The notes: generated from the letters alone by a model not told the origin. 64,000 bases of DNA from Eumeta japonica (GCA_005406025.1 BGZK01000070.1:496001-560000); one strand, 5' to 3'; numbered from the stretch's first letter, positions 47,280 to 59,885 are shown. A program made the numbers and translations.

Positions 47280-47316
47280 ACATTTATGCGAACGAAGTCG
47301 CGGGTAACAGCTAGTA
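47280..47316 (+). repeat. Terminus of a CCGCGG-type repeat
   Basis: TTTATGCGAACGAAGTCGCG and GGTAACAGCTAGTA form the typical right end of this broad insect repeat class. The upstream part of the element is not clear. Confidence 0.5.
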
Positions 47317-47319
47317 TTT

Positions 47320-49430
47320 ACTAAAATCTGACCAAATAAAGCATTTTCATACTAACAAAGAATAAAGTAGATCGGACCAGAAGTTCTCGAATTATAAGCA
47401 TACCAACAGACAAACAGAGCGATGTAATGTTTTGTAACATTGAATGATACTGCCTATACAGCTACAAACATTTATATCATATTAGGACAGCCATCCTTTG
47501 TGTTTGTCTATATTTACCGTATGGAATCGATTATAGGATTTTTAGAAGAACTTTGCCAAAGCAATAATAACAAATAATTGATATGTTATTATTGTAGCAA
47601 TAGGGCCATAAATGTTTTTGTTTTTGAAAACCTGAGACAATTTAAAGCTTAAGTAGAATTTTAAATAGAACGAGGTAAATAACTGGATGTGTACATTATG
47701 TATAACGAATAACAAAATTTTGCCTTTTTTAAACATTGTTTTTCATTTCGTTTTAAATGCAACAACACCAACACGTTCATAGAGTATCATATTATAGGGA
47801 CGGACTTATAGCGCCTTTTAAAATATAACGCCTTTGAAATTTAGATTGTAAAAAAATATTATTGAATCCATTTATGACGTGACAGAGATTTCATTTTTCG
47901 GAAGAGCATTTTTGTGCTACAGCCAATTCGACCGCAAAACATCTTCAAGAGAAGTTTCTTCTTTTCTTAATTCTTAATCGGCTGATTAGGAAGGGAATAA
48001 GTCATGGGAGATTAGTACGGGAAATTATTTGTGGAGACAAAACGAGGATAATTTTCTTTCAGTGAAAAACTCATGATATAAGAGCTGTGTGATAAAGGAT
48101 TAATGAGTAAGGCTAGGTTAAAAATAAAAAAAACTTTAGTAATAATGGTCAACAACTTAATATGCGATCCTTTGCAAAATAGACAAACATTTATTTAGTA
48201 TTAACGTGAGGCACTGGCAACATCACATCACGATAATTGCCGTACGGTTTGCGGGAGTGTCGCCCACCGAAATATATTTTCGTCGCTGACTTTTTGTGGG
48301 TCCATTAACGTGAGACAAATGGCCGGGCCAAAATAAAGATAGACATTTTTTCTACTGCACAACGCCATATTAATTGCCCTAAAAAAAGGAACTCATAAAT
48401 GCTTTTATGGTTTCGATGCTTAAAAGCAGTGGAGAATTAAAACTTCTTTCCAGACAAAATTCGTTTCGTTCTGTGGTAATATTTTTGTTTATTATAATTT
48501 TTTCTGTCTTTTTCCCTATTTAATATATATTTTTTAATATATATATATATATTTAGATTAGAAAATATATATGTATATATAAATTAGGAAAATAATAAAT
48601 AATTTAAGGCATGATCACCGTGGCCTTTGTTTATTTATCTTTTTATCGTCCACATTCCCAAGAATCCAGTCCTTGTTTCTTACGTCTTTTTTATAGAAAA
48701 TGGTAGGGATTCTTAACCTATTATCTATATTTACTATTTGAAAGTCCTTCGTTCGTATTAATTTGCATTTAAATTTTAACATAGTACTTATTTTTAACTT
48801 ATCCATTACTTTATTTTTATTTCCATGACCTTATTTCTATTTTACTTTCTCAGAATATCTTACAATTGCAATTGCTTATATATCATTCACAATCGACTTT
48901 CAAAAATGTCTTACATACGAGTAGATTCATCGTTTTACATTCTTATTTACCCTAATATTCTATACATTCATTTAACTTTACATAATTTCGTTTTGCATTT
49001 TCTAAAGTGCTGCATTTTCATGCACACTTTACCTCGTTCATCACTGCATTTACATATCCATATTAAAATTTTAATTTCCATTTATGATTTCATTTTATCA
49101 TCATTTCATAGAAACTAAGGAACTTTATTCTTTTATCCCAATCTTCAATTATTTCTGGGCAGCAATTCTTCTCGACCCGGACGTCAATCGCCGATACCAG
49201 TGTTGTCCGTTTCCGCGGGAATTCATAACATTCCTCGAGAACGTGCGGCAAGTCCTGGATTTTTGCGGGATTTTAAGTGTAGTACGGCGAGTCTTTCAGC
49301 TTGATGCATTGCTGTATCGGTTGTATCGAAATCAAATTTTAAAATATACCACAATTTGATATTTCTTTTATAGCATACGTTGTAAAATGCCCAGTTATAA
49401 ATAACACAGGAATGTATTTACACTCAGGCT
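47320..49430. other. AT-rich non-coding DNA
   Basis: An impure AT tract lies at 48520-48590. The frames at 48615-49359 have no motif. 49150-49330 is GC-richer and open in one frame (LLDPDVNRRYQCCPFPREF), with no recognised family and no clear splice signals. Confidence 0.35.
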
Positions 49431-49880
49431 AGCTAGTGGGAGAAGGAATGTCTCAGGGGTGAGGGCCGTGGTGTGTCGTATTGATGAGCTCAGACAGTTA
49501 GACTCGTTAAACCTAAAGTTTAAGTTTGCTTAAAAATTACAGGCCTAACGATTTACGCAAGCGTACTTAGGACCACGATTCATAGACTAAAATGGTTCCT
49601 TTCGAGCACAACCTTATAGAAACCCGCGGCGTTTCCCGGGGAGATCCAGATTAACGGGCGGGAACGGCCGATATCTTGGTGAGGTTTAACGCCGAACAGA
49701 GCGGACGACGGGCTCGGGCTCCGCTTGATTGGCAGATCCTCCGCACGTCCAAATGCACGCCTATGGGCCGCCGCCTCCAATGCGGACTGGAACATTTAGG
49801 GCACCTGGTCACTCTGGCCGCGCCGGGAAAGACACTTGGACATTGAAGGCGTAGGTGCACCGGTTGGGTATTCCATGCGA
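49430..49880. other. GC-rich block of unknown origin
   Basis: The block differs sharply from its AT-rich surroundings. Two minus-strand frames overlap in it (49580-49795 and 49651-49860). One contains CPSVFPGAARVTRCPKC, with paired Cys, vaguely like a zinc finger, but without the expected His residues. It could be a transposon piece, a CpG island or foreign DNA. Confidence 0.3.
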
Positions 49881-49884
49881 ATGG

Positions 49885-51095
49885 AAGTTCACTAACGAAC
49901 TCGACACTTTATGACGCTTTTATTAGCTTGGACTCTACGTATGTATGTATGTAACGGAATCTTTGGGTGTAACTTTCACCGATTGCCAGATGTTTGATTG
50001 ACTTGAAAATTAGTACAGGTGTCAAAAACCGATGACAATACAATAATTTCATATTTGGAATTTTGGAAAATAAAATTTTGAATTTCCGAAATTTTGTAAA
50101 ATTTGGGAGTAATTAAAAAAAATTTTTTTCAACAATTAAATTTAATAATTTAAAAAAATCATGATTAAAATCTATTTTTTGAAATTACAAATAAAATAAT
50201 TAAATATTTTATAATTTAACTATTTTCGAAACGAAATCAACAATTTCTTGGCTGAATTATTTTGGTGACACGGCAGCTCAAGCAATTCCCATATGCTCAA
50301 ACAATTTTCGTTGGAGGTTGGCACTCCAACGAAAATTGTTTGAAAACTGGAGGATGGCGGACAATCAATTACATGGCAAAAATGGAATTACTTCAAAACT
50401 CTGGAAAATGGCGCTGAATGAAGCGACGTTTATAATTTCTATTACAAAATAATATTCTATTACAATACAATTCTTGGTCACTTAAAGAAATAAAATGTTT
50501 AATTTAAATATTAAAAATGAAACCATTTTGGATCCCTCAATTGATGCATTGGTAGATCTGGTGTTTGGCAAAGTTAGTGGTGTTAAGCGTAGCTAAAAAA
50601 AGTATGTTTTATGGTGTTGATCGCGTTTGTTATTGGTTATAAAAATAGATTTGTATAGAACGTGTCTCTTCAATGTGCCGAAGTTTACGTACCGATATGA
50701 CGAAACTATAAGGTTTTATACGCCTATCGAGAAATCCCTACCTACGTGAACAATATTCGACTTTAAGGACATACACAAAAGCGTGTAAATAAAACGAAAC
50801 GTATGATACACCGAACATTTTTTCTCGATTTTAAATCTCATTTGGAACGTAAATCCATAGAGAACGCGTTTTAACGATTTCTCCGCGAGTAAAGCTATGG
50901 AGCGTCGCTAGCATTGTTCGGTTTAGAGATAGGTACGATATTCGATTTCAGATAGAACACGAATACAACACTGGTCGTGTCATACAATACGAAGTGGAAA
51001 CTCTTATAGTATTTAATTATTTAGGTTTTTTGAGATCAATTCAGTGCAGCGGCGGTGACTCGGTGACTAGCGCTTGTATTGACAAAGCACTGTTA
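49885..51095. other. AT-rich non-coding DNA with one hairpin
   Basis: No gene seen. A perfect 20-bp inverted repeat lies at 50297-50343. 50860-51070 is less AT-rich. Confidence 0.4.
50297..50343. repeat. Perfect inverted repeat, 20-bp arms
   Basis: TCAAACAATTTTCGTTGGAG (50297-50316) pairs exactly with 50324-50343 across a 7-nt loop. Confidence 0.9.
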
Positions 51096-51102
51096 CAGTG
51101 CG

Positions 51103-51380
51103 CGTTTTATCTTGAGAGTGGAAAAAGCAAGACAATTATACTATTTCGATATAGAAAATAATACATGTCTCGTTCGCACGTTACTACTTGAGATGGCGCT
51201 TGATTTTAGTGTGGTTTAGGTTTAGGAGCGTCGTTTTTGAAGATATAGTGTCGTATTAATAAAACGCACTTAAGTGCTTCGTTCTAACTTAAGAGTGGGA
51301 AGAGCCACAAAGTTATAGTGCTTCGCTATAGAAATAAATAATTGTCTCGCTCCCATGTTACTTCTTGAGATGGCCCATAA
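51103..51380 (+). repeat. Two direct copies of a roughly 100-bp unit
   Basis: 51103-51203 and 51280-51376 share CTTGAGAGTGG / CTTAAGAGTGG, AAGCAAGACA / AGCCACAAAG, a CGATATAGAAA / CGCTATAGAAA part, TGTCTCGTTCGCACGTTACT / TGTCTCGCTCCCATGTTACT and CTTGAGATGGC. The second copy lies 175 bp downstream. It may be a tandem duplication or part of a larger satellite. Confidence 0.75.
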
Positions 51381-51679
51381 ATTGAATGACGTTTATTAAT
51401 ACGACCCTAAGATACCGGGTTCGACCTTGAGCGCGGGCTTGCCGTCCCCTGATCACTCGATTCGTACGTTTGACAGAGTATTAAGCCATCGGTCCCGTAT
51501 GTTGTTGTAACACTGGTAACAAAGTGTCTTTAAACAACACTAGATCAGCGCGGTCGACTCAAAGTTTAACCCCACGACCTAATTTGAGAACACTATTGGA
51601 GGATATTCATTAGTGAGGTGATTAGAAGCTGATACAACAAAGATTGGCGATACATATACAATTAAAAATACTTAAAATT

Positions 51680-51960
51680 CACGCTTATTTCTTAGAAGAG
51701 TAGGCAGAGACCATAGATTTCCACATGGTATAATCTCTGCATATTTTTCTTGCTTCACAAACATCTACCGATTTTTTGACGCAAGCTCGTCGGTTTTGGA
51801 TGCTTAAAATCTGGCCCTTTTTTAATATGCCACCGATAAGATTTTTCTAGGGCAACCCTTCGGCTGAACCTTCCATCACACTCATTCGCTCTATACATTT
51901 GCTTTGTCAGTCTACTTTTATTTATCCTTTCGAGATGACCAAACTACCCCAACATACCTT
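51680..51960 (-). mobile_element. LINE (endonuclease/reverse transcriptase family) C-terminal tail
   Basis: Close in layout to 9840-10130: CGCTTATTT, TCTGCATATTTTTCTTGC, GACGCAAGCTCGTCGGTTTT, GGATGCTTAAAATCTGGC and TTTTTCTAGGGCAACCC. On the minus strand one reads ERINECDGRF and a KHPKPTSLRQ part, both seen at the end of this LINE family. Stops are present. Confidence 0.6.
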
Positions 51961-51964
51961 TTTC

Positions 51965-53515
51965 TACTATAGTCGTAAATTTTACATTATTTTAGGTATT
52001 TAATTTTTGGTAATTTCCGATACAGTTCATTGAATATGAAGGTTCTACAAATGAAATAAATATTAAAACTGCCTTACCTACTTAAATTATAGTTTCATTT
52101 GAAATAATGTGTATAAAGAATATTAATTTACTTTTACTATTCGATTGAGTTAAACAAAGTTATAGATAATCACATAAAAGAGCTGAATACGTATATTAAA
52201 AATATAATACTGACTAGTATTCACACATAATACGATTATGTCACCTAAAAAAATGCTTTTGCAATATAAATCAGACGAATAATTATCATGATTTAAAAAG
52301 AAAATTGTAAGTTTAAATTAAGCTTTCCATTTTATTAAGTATCACAAGACTTTCTTACTATTTTACTAATCTTTGTATAAAAAATCACAAAAATTCTAAC
52401 GAATATTGCACGAATTTCATTTAAAATTGGCAAAATTGGAACAACTGTTCAAACAAAGTCGTTATAATATTTTGTAATTAATAGTGAATCCATTGAATCC
52501 CAACCAATCCAATAGTTTTGGGTAATAAAGCGACAGCACGATTTTAGATAACTTGAAATTACTGCAGCGGTGAAGATATTTTAATGGAAATTCTAAACGC
52601 GGACACTGCAATATATAGGTTTTTGTAATCGGCGGGAGTTACCCCGATTTCCCACGGGGTGAACGCATCGGGATAGGTAAAACATTTTCTCAAAAAAAAA
52701 AAATAAATAAATAAACTCCATTCCTTCTTTGGGGTCGAAGGACGATGTCCTCTCTATGGCCGATAACGCTTTTACAATACAACAGATTTATGTGGTTATA
52801 AAGAGAGTTTTTATAGCTTTAAGTTCTCTTTGGTTCTGCATAGGAAAAGATCGTAAATTGTAAACCGGTCGACAATGTCATCGTCATAAAGTCAATAAAT
52901 ATGAATCAAATTACAGTAGATAGCGACATTAACTAACAGTAACTACTGGCGATAACTCTTGTCGCCAATGTGTGCATAATTGTCGTGGTTGTTAGACAAA
53001 TTAGTGGTAATGTAACATCCATAATAATGAGGCATGATACATTTTGAGGTCTTGTATGTTATTGAGTCATATAATTGATGTTTCACCATAGGTAAGCAAT
53101 CATGATACTGATTTTCTGGTCGGCTAGCAATACATGTTTATTGATCTGAATAATAGCAACTCTAATTTTTATAACTGTATGCACCAAAGTCAATGGAATA
53201 GGATGAAATAGTCGGTGTCCAAACAGATTTTTTTTGTTTTCTTTAACTAACAAAATTCTCATTGGCTTTTGATGTATATTGTAAGATATAAGAACTATAT
53301 GGACACTAGATTGGTAATATGAAGTATTTGAAATTTATTCGTAGAGACATTTTCGGATGTGTAGAAAGTATAGTTGAATAGAGTTATTAAGAGACAGACG
53401 AGAATCGGACCTTGATAGTCTTATAAAATATGCTATTGTATTATATATTTTAATATGTTTTAGTAATGAAATGTAGTAGAAAATGAAATATAAAGAATTT
53501 ATTTCACTTTCTGTA
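51965..53515. other. AT-rich non-coding DNA
   Basis: No gene seen. 52605-52670 is a GC-richer scrap of an unidentified repeat. Confidence 0.4.
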
Positions 53516-53519
53516 TTAC

Positions 53520-54100
53520 TTGACTATATCTATAACTCGTACTGGACGCCCAAAGTTTTTATACGAACATCGTCAATTCCGCGGCAACGACGGGCCTTCG
53601 AATAACCGCCCTACCACGGATCCACATCCACACAGTGGTGATTTTTTTGTTTATTTATTTAAATATTTCAGCCCAGCGACAGGCGACAGAAATATAGGCG
53701 CGAGGTTTTCACCTCCGCTGAGGTCGCTCGTCGGCCTACTCGGCGCGGTGACCGTTAAGCAACTCGGACGACTTGAAGTTATACATATGCGAAACTTCAG
53801 GTAAAATATCTATCCATTGTTGCGGTAAACATTGCTCTCGTTCAGAGTTTCGCAAGTCCCACGTGCTCGCCCGGCGATCGACCGCAGTCGTGCTTCGAGC
53901 GCAAATCTCATTAAAACTTCTAGTTTGTTATCGTTAATTACACGCGATTCGCTTCGAACTCATAGCAGGAGTAGTAGTGGGAGTTCGAAGCTGTCCCAGA
54001 GGAATCTTCAGTGTACGTGATAATAGCGAGATGTAGGACAGGAAGTCGGTTTTGTCAGATACCGATCTGGTGTTACCACGGTTCTGTTTACAGGTAAAGG
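53520..54100 (+). promoter_or_regulatory. CpG-rich promoter-like region, possibly with a non-coding first exon
   Basis: From 53560 to 54000 the DNA is rich in CpG, in strong contrast to both flanks. It carries open frames but no long one. It ends in TCTGTTTACAG/GTAAAGG at about 54094, a good donor site, and returns at once to AT-rich DNA. This pattern fits a transcription start with an untranslated first exon and a long first intron on the plus strand. No TATA box or initiator is fixed. Confidence 0.35.
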
Positions 54101-54104
54101 AATT

Positions 54105-55240
54105 TATACGTGTACAATGTTAAAAAAATTTGTGAAATCACAATTGTTGTACGAAATAAAACATGTTCAAAATTACAAATGCACGTATATTAGTGCTGAA
54201 TTTAGTAAAATTTTAGTAATTTGTAAAGACATGTGTAAAACCTACAATAATGAGTTGTTATTTTAAAATCTTTTTGTAGTAATCATACATGTATCGTAAT
54301 ATACCCAAAACTTTGGTAACTTTCTGAGAAAAAGGTTGTGAATAAACAAAAAAATGTAAGTAGCCAAATTGACATAAAATCGTTGCATCTTACAAGTATT
54401 TCTATTATTTTCAAAATACAGATTTAAAAATTACATGATGCATTGTAATGCCACCAAAAAAAAATGATTTATCTTAAACGTATTACAATTTTTATGAACC
54501 GTTAATTACCAATAAAAGGTAACCATATTTAAAAAATCTGTTTGCAATTAAATCTACAATCATTTTTCTGTAAAGTTATAAAGTAATAATAAAATTGAAA
54601 TTCAGTTATAACCATTAACTTATATGCGACAAATATGCATTTTTTTAAAACTTTATTACAATTAATTCTAAAGTAAATTTGTAATACAATAAATTTAAAA
54701 TAATTTTAAAATAAAATCACAAACAAATTTCCGATAGGCATTTAATAAAATAAAATAAATATTTTAAAATTTTCTAAATTGAGTTGGAATAAGTTGTGTT
54801 GTAAATTTGCAAATTTTAATATTACTCGTTTGTTGTGGATTAAAACTTCAAACGATTTTTATTTGTTTATTTATTATAAAAATTGTTAACAGTGATAATA
54901 AAATACTAAAAGACCCGTTTCTGTTTTTATTCATTTTCTATATTATGCAGATCATATTAGTATATAACAACACGATTATTCGCAGAGTCCACTCATACCT
55001 CTCTACGTGATATCTCAATTAGTTCTACATGAATTCCAAGGCTTTGTTACGTTTGAATTTAAATTATATTTACATATCTAACCATAACAATAACAACCAC
55101 GAAGGTTGTGCACCTGCGTGATAAAGATATAGAGCTCTACTGCTTACATAACAAAGTCCAGAGGTACTGTACCTTTTTTTTTCATCTGCCTTATTAAAAG
55201 TTCACATTCGTTCTTTGTTCATGCTCAAACGCTTAAAAGG
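54105..55240. other. AT-rich non-coding DNA
   Basis: Very AT-rich, no gene or repeat recognised. It would be intron if the region upstream is a first exon. Confidence 0.4.
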
Positions 55241-55244
55241 TCGT

Positions 55245-55480
55245 CCATCTCTGCTTAATACAATTTTTATAGATCGCCTTTGCTTCGCTGACACTGGTCA
55301 ATCCTTCCATGAAAGTTCATTGGTTTCTATTGGCTTAATTTGAAAGCTTAATTTTTGACACTTCCTTATATGCCACAATCTTGGTCCACATAAGATTTTC
55401 TAAGCCCTTCGTCACACAAATCAGCTTCGAATTCTTCTCTATACGGTTCACTTTCATCCTGCATTACACAGACTTCTCCA
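55245..55480 (-). mobile_element. Diverged LINE C-terminal tail
   Basis: It follows the layout of 9840-10130 and 51680-51960: ATCGCCTTTGCTTCGCTGAC, CAATCCTTCCATGAAAGTTC, ATTGGTTTCTATTGGCTTAA and TAAGATTTTCTAAGCCC. More diverged than those two. Confidence 0.5.
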
Positions 55481-55489
55481 TCTACAAAT

Positions 55490-55860
55490 ATTTCGATCTG
55501 ACGGAAAATCGCTCAATAACTCAGCCAGAAATCGATTTTTATTTCCCTGATCGCAGCGGGCAGACAATCCAGCGCCATCCCGGCGGACCATTAAAACTCC
55601 CATTCGAGTGAAACTTAAAGCTATTTGGCGCACGGTCGCGATTCAGGCAAAAATCATCTCGATCGCCCCCGCCCGCCCGCTGCCCGGTTCGCTGCCCGGC
55701 CGATATTTAATTTAAGCGGTCGCCTGAAAAAGTTCAGAGGAGGTCGCTGCGATCGTGACTCGACATTATTTCGTTGTGTGTGTGTGTGTGTGTTTGTGTG
55801 TGTATTCGAAAGGGTTAATTATTCGGGTGCGCAACCATTAAAAGGTTAACGCGTCTCGAC
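55490..55860. promoter_or_regulatory. CpG-rich block with a (GT)n run
   Basis: 55550-55760 has strong CpG content (CGCCCCCGCCCGCCCGCTGC) and a GT run at 55775-55803. No coding call. It may belong with the promoter-like block at 53.5-54.1 kb. Confidence 0.35.
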
Positions 55861-55864
55861 GTGA

Positions 55865-56835
55865 CCGCGCAAAATATACGAACAGACGTTTCAAGATAAA
55901 TGAGTCGGTATCTTGTTATGTCGGAAAGAAAAATATGCGATTACCAATTTCGTACATTGTAAACTTACACCGCAGTAAGACACAACATCGTCGACTTTTG
56001 TACGCCACTAACTTTTGTTTGCGGTTTCGTTAAAGTCGAATCGACTCCACGGTCCTCTCATCATTTGTGATCAGCCATCTGTTTGCTGTTAATGATCCCG
56101 ATCCCGGTCCTATTATCGATTCCAACTCCATTCACGCGGTTGAATCGATTTCTGTTCCGATTCCCGTCTCGTTTTTTCTCTTTTCTCTTTTCCCGCTATA
56201 TAAAAAAAACCAAAGATTCCCTCTTTGGTTTTTTTTTCCCACGCCCCTTCAACAATCACCAATTTTAGTCTTAGACGGAGCGACTTTTAAATCAGCGACG
56301 TTTTCCCGTGCGCGGCGTGCGATTGCATTTTTTTTTGTCGTCGTCCATCGAAATAGAATGATTGTGTGTGGCGGGTATTAGATTAGACGCAAGCGTACAA
56401 CCGATACAAACCTCATTTTGATACGCCCCGCGAGGCAGTGAATGGACGTTTTATTTTGCCTTAAATTACGTAGATTGGTGTGAATGTTGGATCGGAATTT
56501 AGTGTAGGACCAAAATTTATGATCGGTATATGTTTTATTTAATTTGAACTTTGATTCAGTACAAAATAATATAAAACATCAGCCTCTACTTATACAGAAG
56601 TGCGTGCAGCTCTTGTGCTTCTTGTTGAGATTATTGAAAATAAAATGCAGTAATGGTTAATTTTCAAGCTTAAGTATATATAATAATATGAATAAAAATG
56701 TTACAGTGGCGTTTTTGAGAAAAAAGATCATATGTACGCACATAGGAAGTTATATTTCTTTGGTGTAACAAAACAAAAATGCCTACAACAATATCATCCC
56801 GTGTGCCAGTAATTTGTTTTTGTAAAAATGAGTGT

Positions 56836-56884
<49 letters not shown>

Positions 56885-57770
56885 GACGCACGTTTATGAA
56901 ACCAACTTCGTGGTGTCAACTTAGATGTCGGTGTATGTATTGTAAAAATTCACTCTTAACCTTTCCTCCTAACGCGCCAACAAAACCTTAATGAAGTAAA
57001 TCCGTGATATCACCGGTTGCTATGGCAAAGTTAAGTCATTCCATATAATCTTATGAGAGTGATAGGTATTGCGAAAGTAATACGGGCGTAGAGTGAAAAG
57101 AAATTTAATTAATTAATAAGTAGTAACTGTGTAATTCATTCATTGTCGCCGGCGCCGTGTCACAGATCGAGAATATGATAATGAAGTTATCTGCGCAAGT
57201 CAAATATTATCCTTATATCCGTAAATTTGTTCACAAAGCGAGTAGTAATTATAATGTATGCATTACTTTCTTTTACTTTAGGGCTTTCGCGTTTTTTATG
57301 TCTTTTCTCGACCCTCTCAATCTTGGACTTTAATGGGCGACAAACTCGCAGGGCAATACATTAATTAAAAAGTGTAGTCATTCATGGGATGACCTGTCAT
57401 GATTTCAGTATTATTGTATGTGTATAATGCACGCAGAATTAGTTTTGAAATAATGTAAATTTATATAGTATGTATTATAACATACATAATATGATAATAT
57501 AATATACATTATATAATAATAAATTATCAACTGCATGGCACACGGTTCTTGTGTGTCCTGTCCTATTAAAATAACAGCTAAATCGGAATGTGTTCCTAAG
57601 TAAAAAAACTTACGAAAAATAGATCACAAAAAATCATGTACAAAAAACGATGGAACCTTTTAACGAAAATAAAACAAGCTGTTTGAAGAAAAATCAGAAA
57701 AGTGTATATCAAGAAATCCAGTTTATGGTAAGTAATGAATATCAATATACTATTTTTGTGTATGTGTGTC
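55865..57770. other. Non-coding DNA with family B module and CA microsatellite
   Basis: 56090-56175 holds the GATCCCGATCCCGG/GATTCC module of family B on its own. A pure CA run lies at 56837-56882. The frames across them are artefacts. The rest is AT-rich. Confidence 0.45.
56837..56882. repeat. (CA)n microsatellite
   Basis: A pure run of about 23 CA units. Confidence 0.95.
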
Positions 57771-57776
57771 ATATAT

Positions 57777-58055
57777 TTAGCAGAGCCATGCTGTTGTCAA
57801 AAATGCTGCACCTGTATGCATGCCGCAGCACGAAAATGGTGAGATATCACATTCTCACAGAGTACGGGCGGAAAGTAGCAGTTTCTGCTGTTGACTTTCA
57901 TCCACCAATTGAGATTTCCGGTGGCTCACTCCACTTCTGTTGATTCCCCTCCTACATATTCCCATCTAAAAGGCCGCCAAAGCACTTGTGACTCTCTAGG
58001 GTTGCAAATGTCCATGGGTGCCGGTGTTCACCTGTTCTCTAGTGGCTTGTGTAAC
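57777..58055 (+). repeat. SINE-like repeat family A, copy 6
   Basis: GCAGAGCCATGCTGTTGTC, then CACAGAGTACGGGCGGAAAG, AGCAGTTTCTGCTGTTG, TTCCGGTGGCTCACTCCAC, AAAGGCCGCCAAAGCACTTG, GGGTTGCAAATGTCCATGGG and CTCTAGTGGCTTGTG. A nearly complete copy. The frames at 57650-58172 are repeat-derived. Confidence 0.75.
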
Positions 58056-58664
58056 CGCAACTTATATAAAAAAAGCAAATATGTGTATAATATAATAGCA
58101 TACACATGGGTTGTGCATATGTATGTCACAAAGAATTTTCAAAGTTGTATAATATTCCAAGTATGTGAATAACCAAAAAGAAAATATATAAGTCGAAGGC
58201 AATGTTCAAGATGTGGGTCGACTATTCCCGAGGACTGAGCCTGTAATAGAATTGTGTTATAACTCGCGAGGAAAGTGTGCCCACATAAATCCACTTCTTT
58301 TCTAGGATTTTCTCCAACTCCCGAAATTACTTTTCAACTCATTTTTTTTCGGGAAAATATTTAAATTTTATATATCAGGGTCACGAGTATAGCATCTAAA
58401 ATAACTTATTTTAAAAATTCCTTAACTATGATTCTTTATATTATAAATCTTAAGTAAACGTTATCGTAAATTATGGCACAATAGAAATAGTTTATTGATG
58501 ACAATGCTGAATATTTATACGCTTTATTAAATTTGAAACATCTAAACCAAGTAATTAGCAGTTTTTTCGTTTAAATCGGAGTTTTACGCAACACCATTCC
58601 ATTTGCGTAAACAAATTCGTTTCGTGGAATAAGATTTGCTAAGTTCTTTTCCAGATTCTAATTA

Positions 58665-58930
58665 AAAGAAACAGCTAAGAGTGGGTCGGGCCACGCGCTG
58701 TGTAGGGATCCGTAGTTACTCGTCACAATATGCGGACTTAGAAGGGGGCTTTTTTGTTTGATGTAGAATGGTCTAAAAACGGGCCCAAGTAGAACGGGTG
58801 TTAAGAATGTTACGATTTTACATTCCCATACTTTTACATGGTTCATAAATTTATATTTACTACCCGTTTTACATAACCAAAAAAGTTTTCTAAGATATTG
58901 GGATTTTTTAATAAAATTTTCACTTTTCAC
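58665..58930 (+). repeat. Family C, 5' part
   Basis: AACAGCTAAGAGTGGGTCGG, GCCACGCGCTGTGTAGGGAT, CCGTAGTTACTCGTCAC and GCGGACTTAGAAGGGGGCTT match 31395-31480 and the 43200 fragment. Its far end (the GGGTTCCG side) is missing. Confidence 0.55.
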
Positions 58931-58934
58931 TTCT

Positions 58935-59885
58935 CCAAGTACATTTTATATGTTCGTCGATTATTACTCGTCAACCGGCAAAGATTACTCAGCTATGACA
59001 ATTTCTCTTTTAACATCAACACATGGACTGGTGCCGCGAATTTTTCCATTTAGCTGGCATGTGGGAGGGAGTCACTTAACTCGAACAAAAATTAGCACCT
59101 TAAAGATCAATATTTTGTAAACGGATTCCAAAATCGATAAATGACTTTTACAGACCGACGGTGTTTTTTAAATAAGCTGCTCCACAATATCCCACACTGT
59201 GGTATATATAAACGGGAGAAAATCATAGAGGCTTAGAGTCAAGCGCTAGATGCTTTTCGGTGCTGGCTCGCGGTAATGCGTCGTCAACAGCGACTATTCC
59301 CATTGATGCATTGACAAATCGGCTTAACCCATGTCCCGGAAGAAGTGGCTTGAGACGACTCAATGCTGCATGCAGTAAGCGCGAAAGACGGCGCTCTCTA
59401 GACACGACGCCACGAGACCATTCCTGGCCCGGGGTCGATGGTGACGGTCACGGGGCTGGTGATGGCTCACCATGCCACCGATTTGTCGCTTGTCTCTGAT
59501 TGACCGTGCGTGCTTTGATATACGTCGTGTGCTACTTGAATGATTAGTGTGAGTTACGTTTCACTTAATAAAAAGCTTAATTGGAATTAAGCGCTCAATT
59601 TGGTATAACACAAGGTCGGTATGTTCATATAAAGTATTTTCCAGGTCTCTTTTGAGTTGTAAAATCGCTCGTCGACCACCACTCGATGCACATGCATTTT
59701 ATAATTATGTGTAATGTGTCAAAGGTAAATTTTTTAATTAATTACTTTAAAAGTACGATTATTTTCATTTCAAGGCTTTCTTGGGTAGAGATAAATTTTT
59801 ACGAAAAAAAAATGTACGTATTTTAAAACAATTTTTAAATAGCGACTGATGGTAAAAAAATATTCGCTTGAAAAATTACAGTGTA
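58935..59885. other. Non-coding DNA with a GC-rich block at 59220-59510
   Basis: The block has open frames on both strands (59260-59499 plus, 59223-59405 minus) without motifs. Origin unknown. The rest is AT-rich. Confidence 0.35.
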
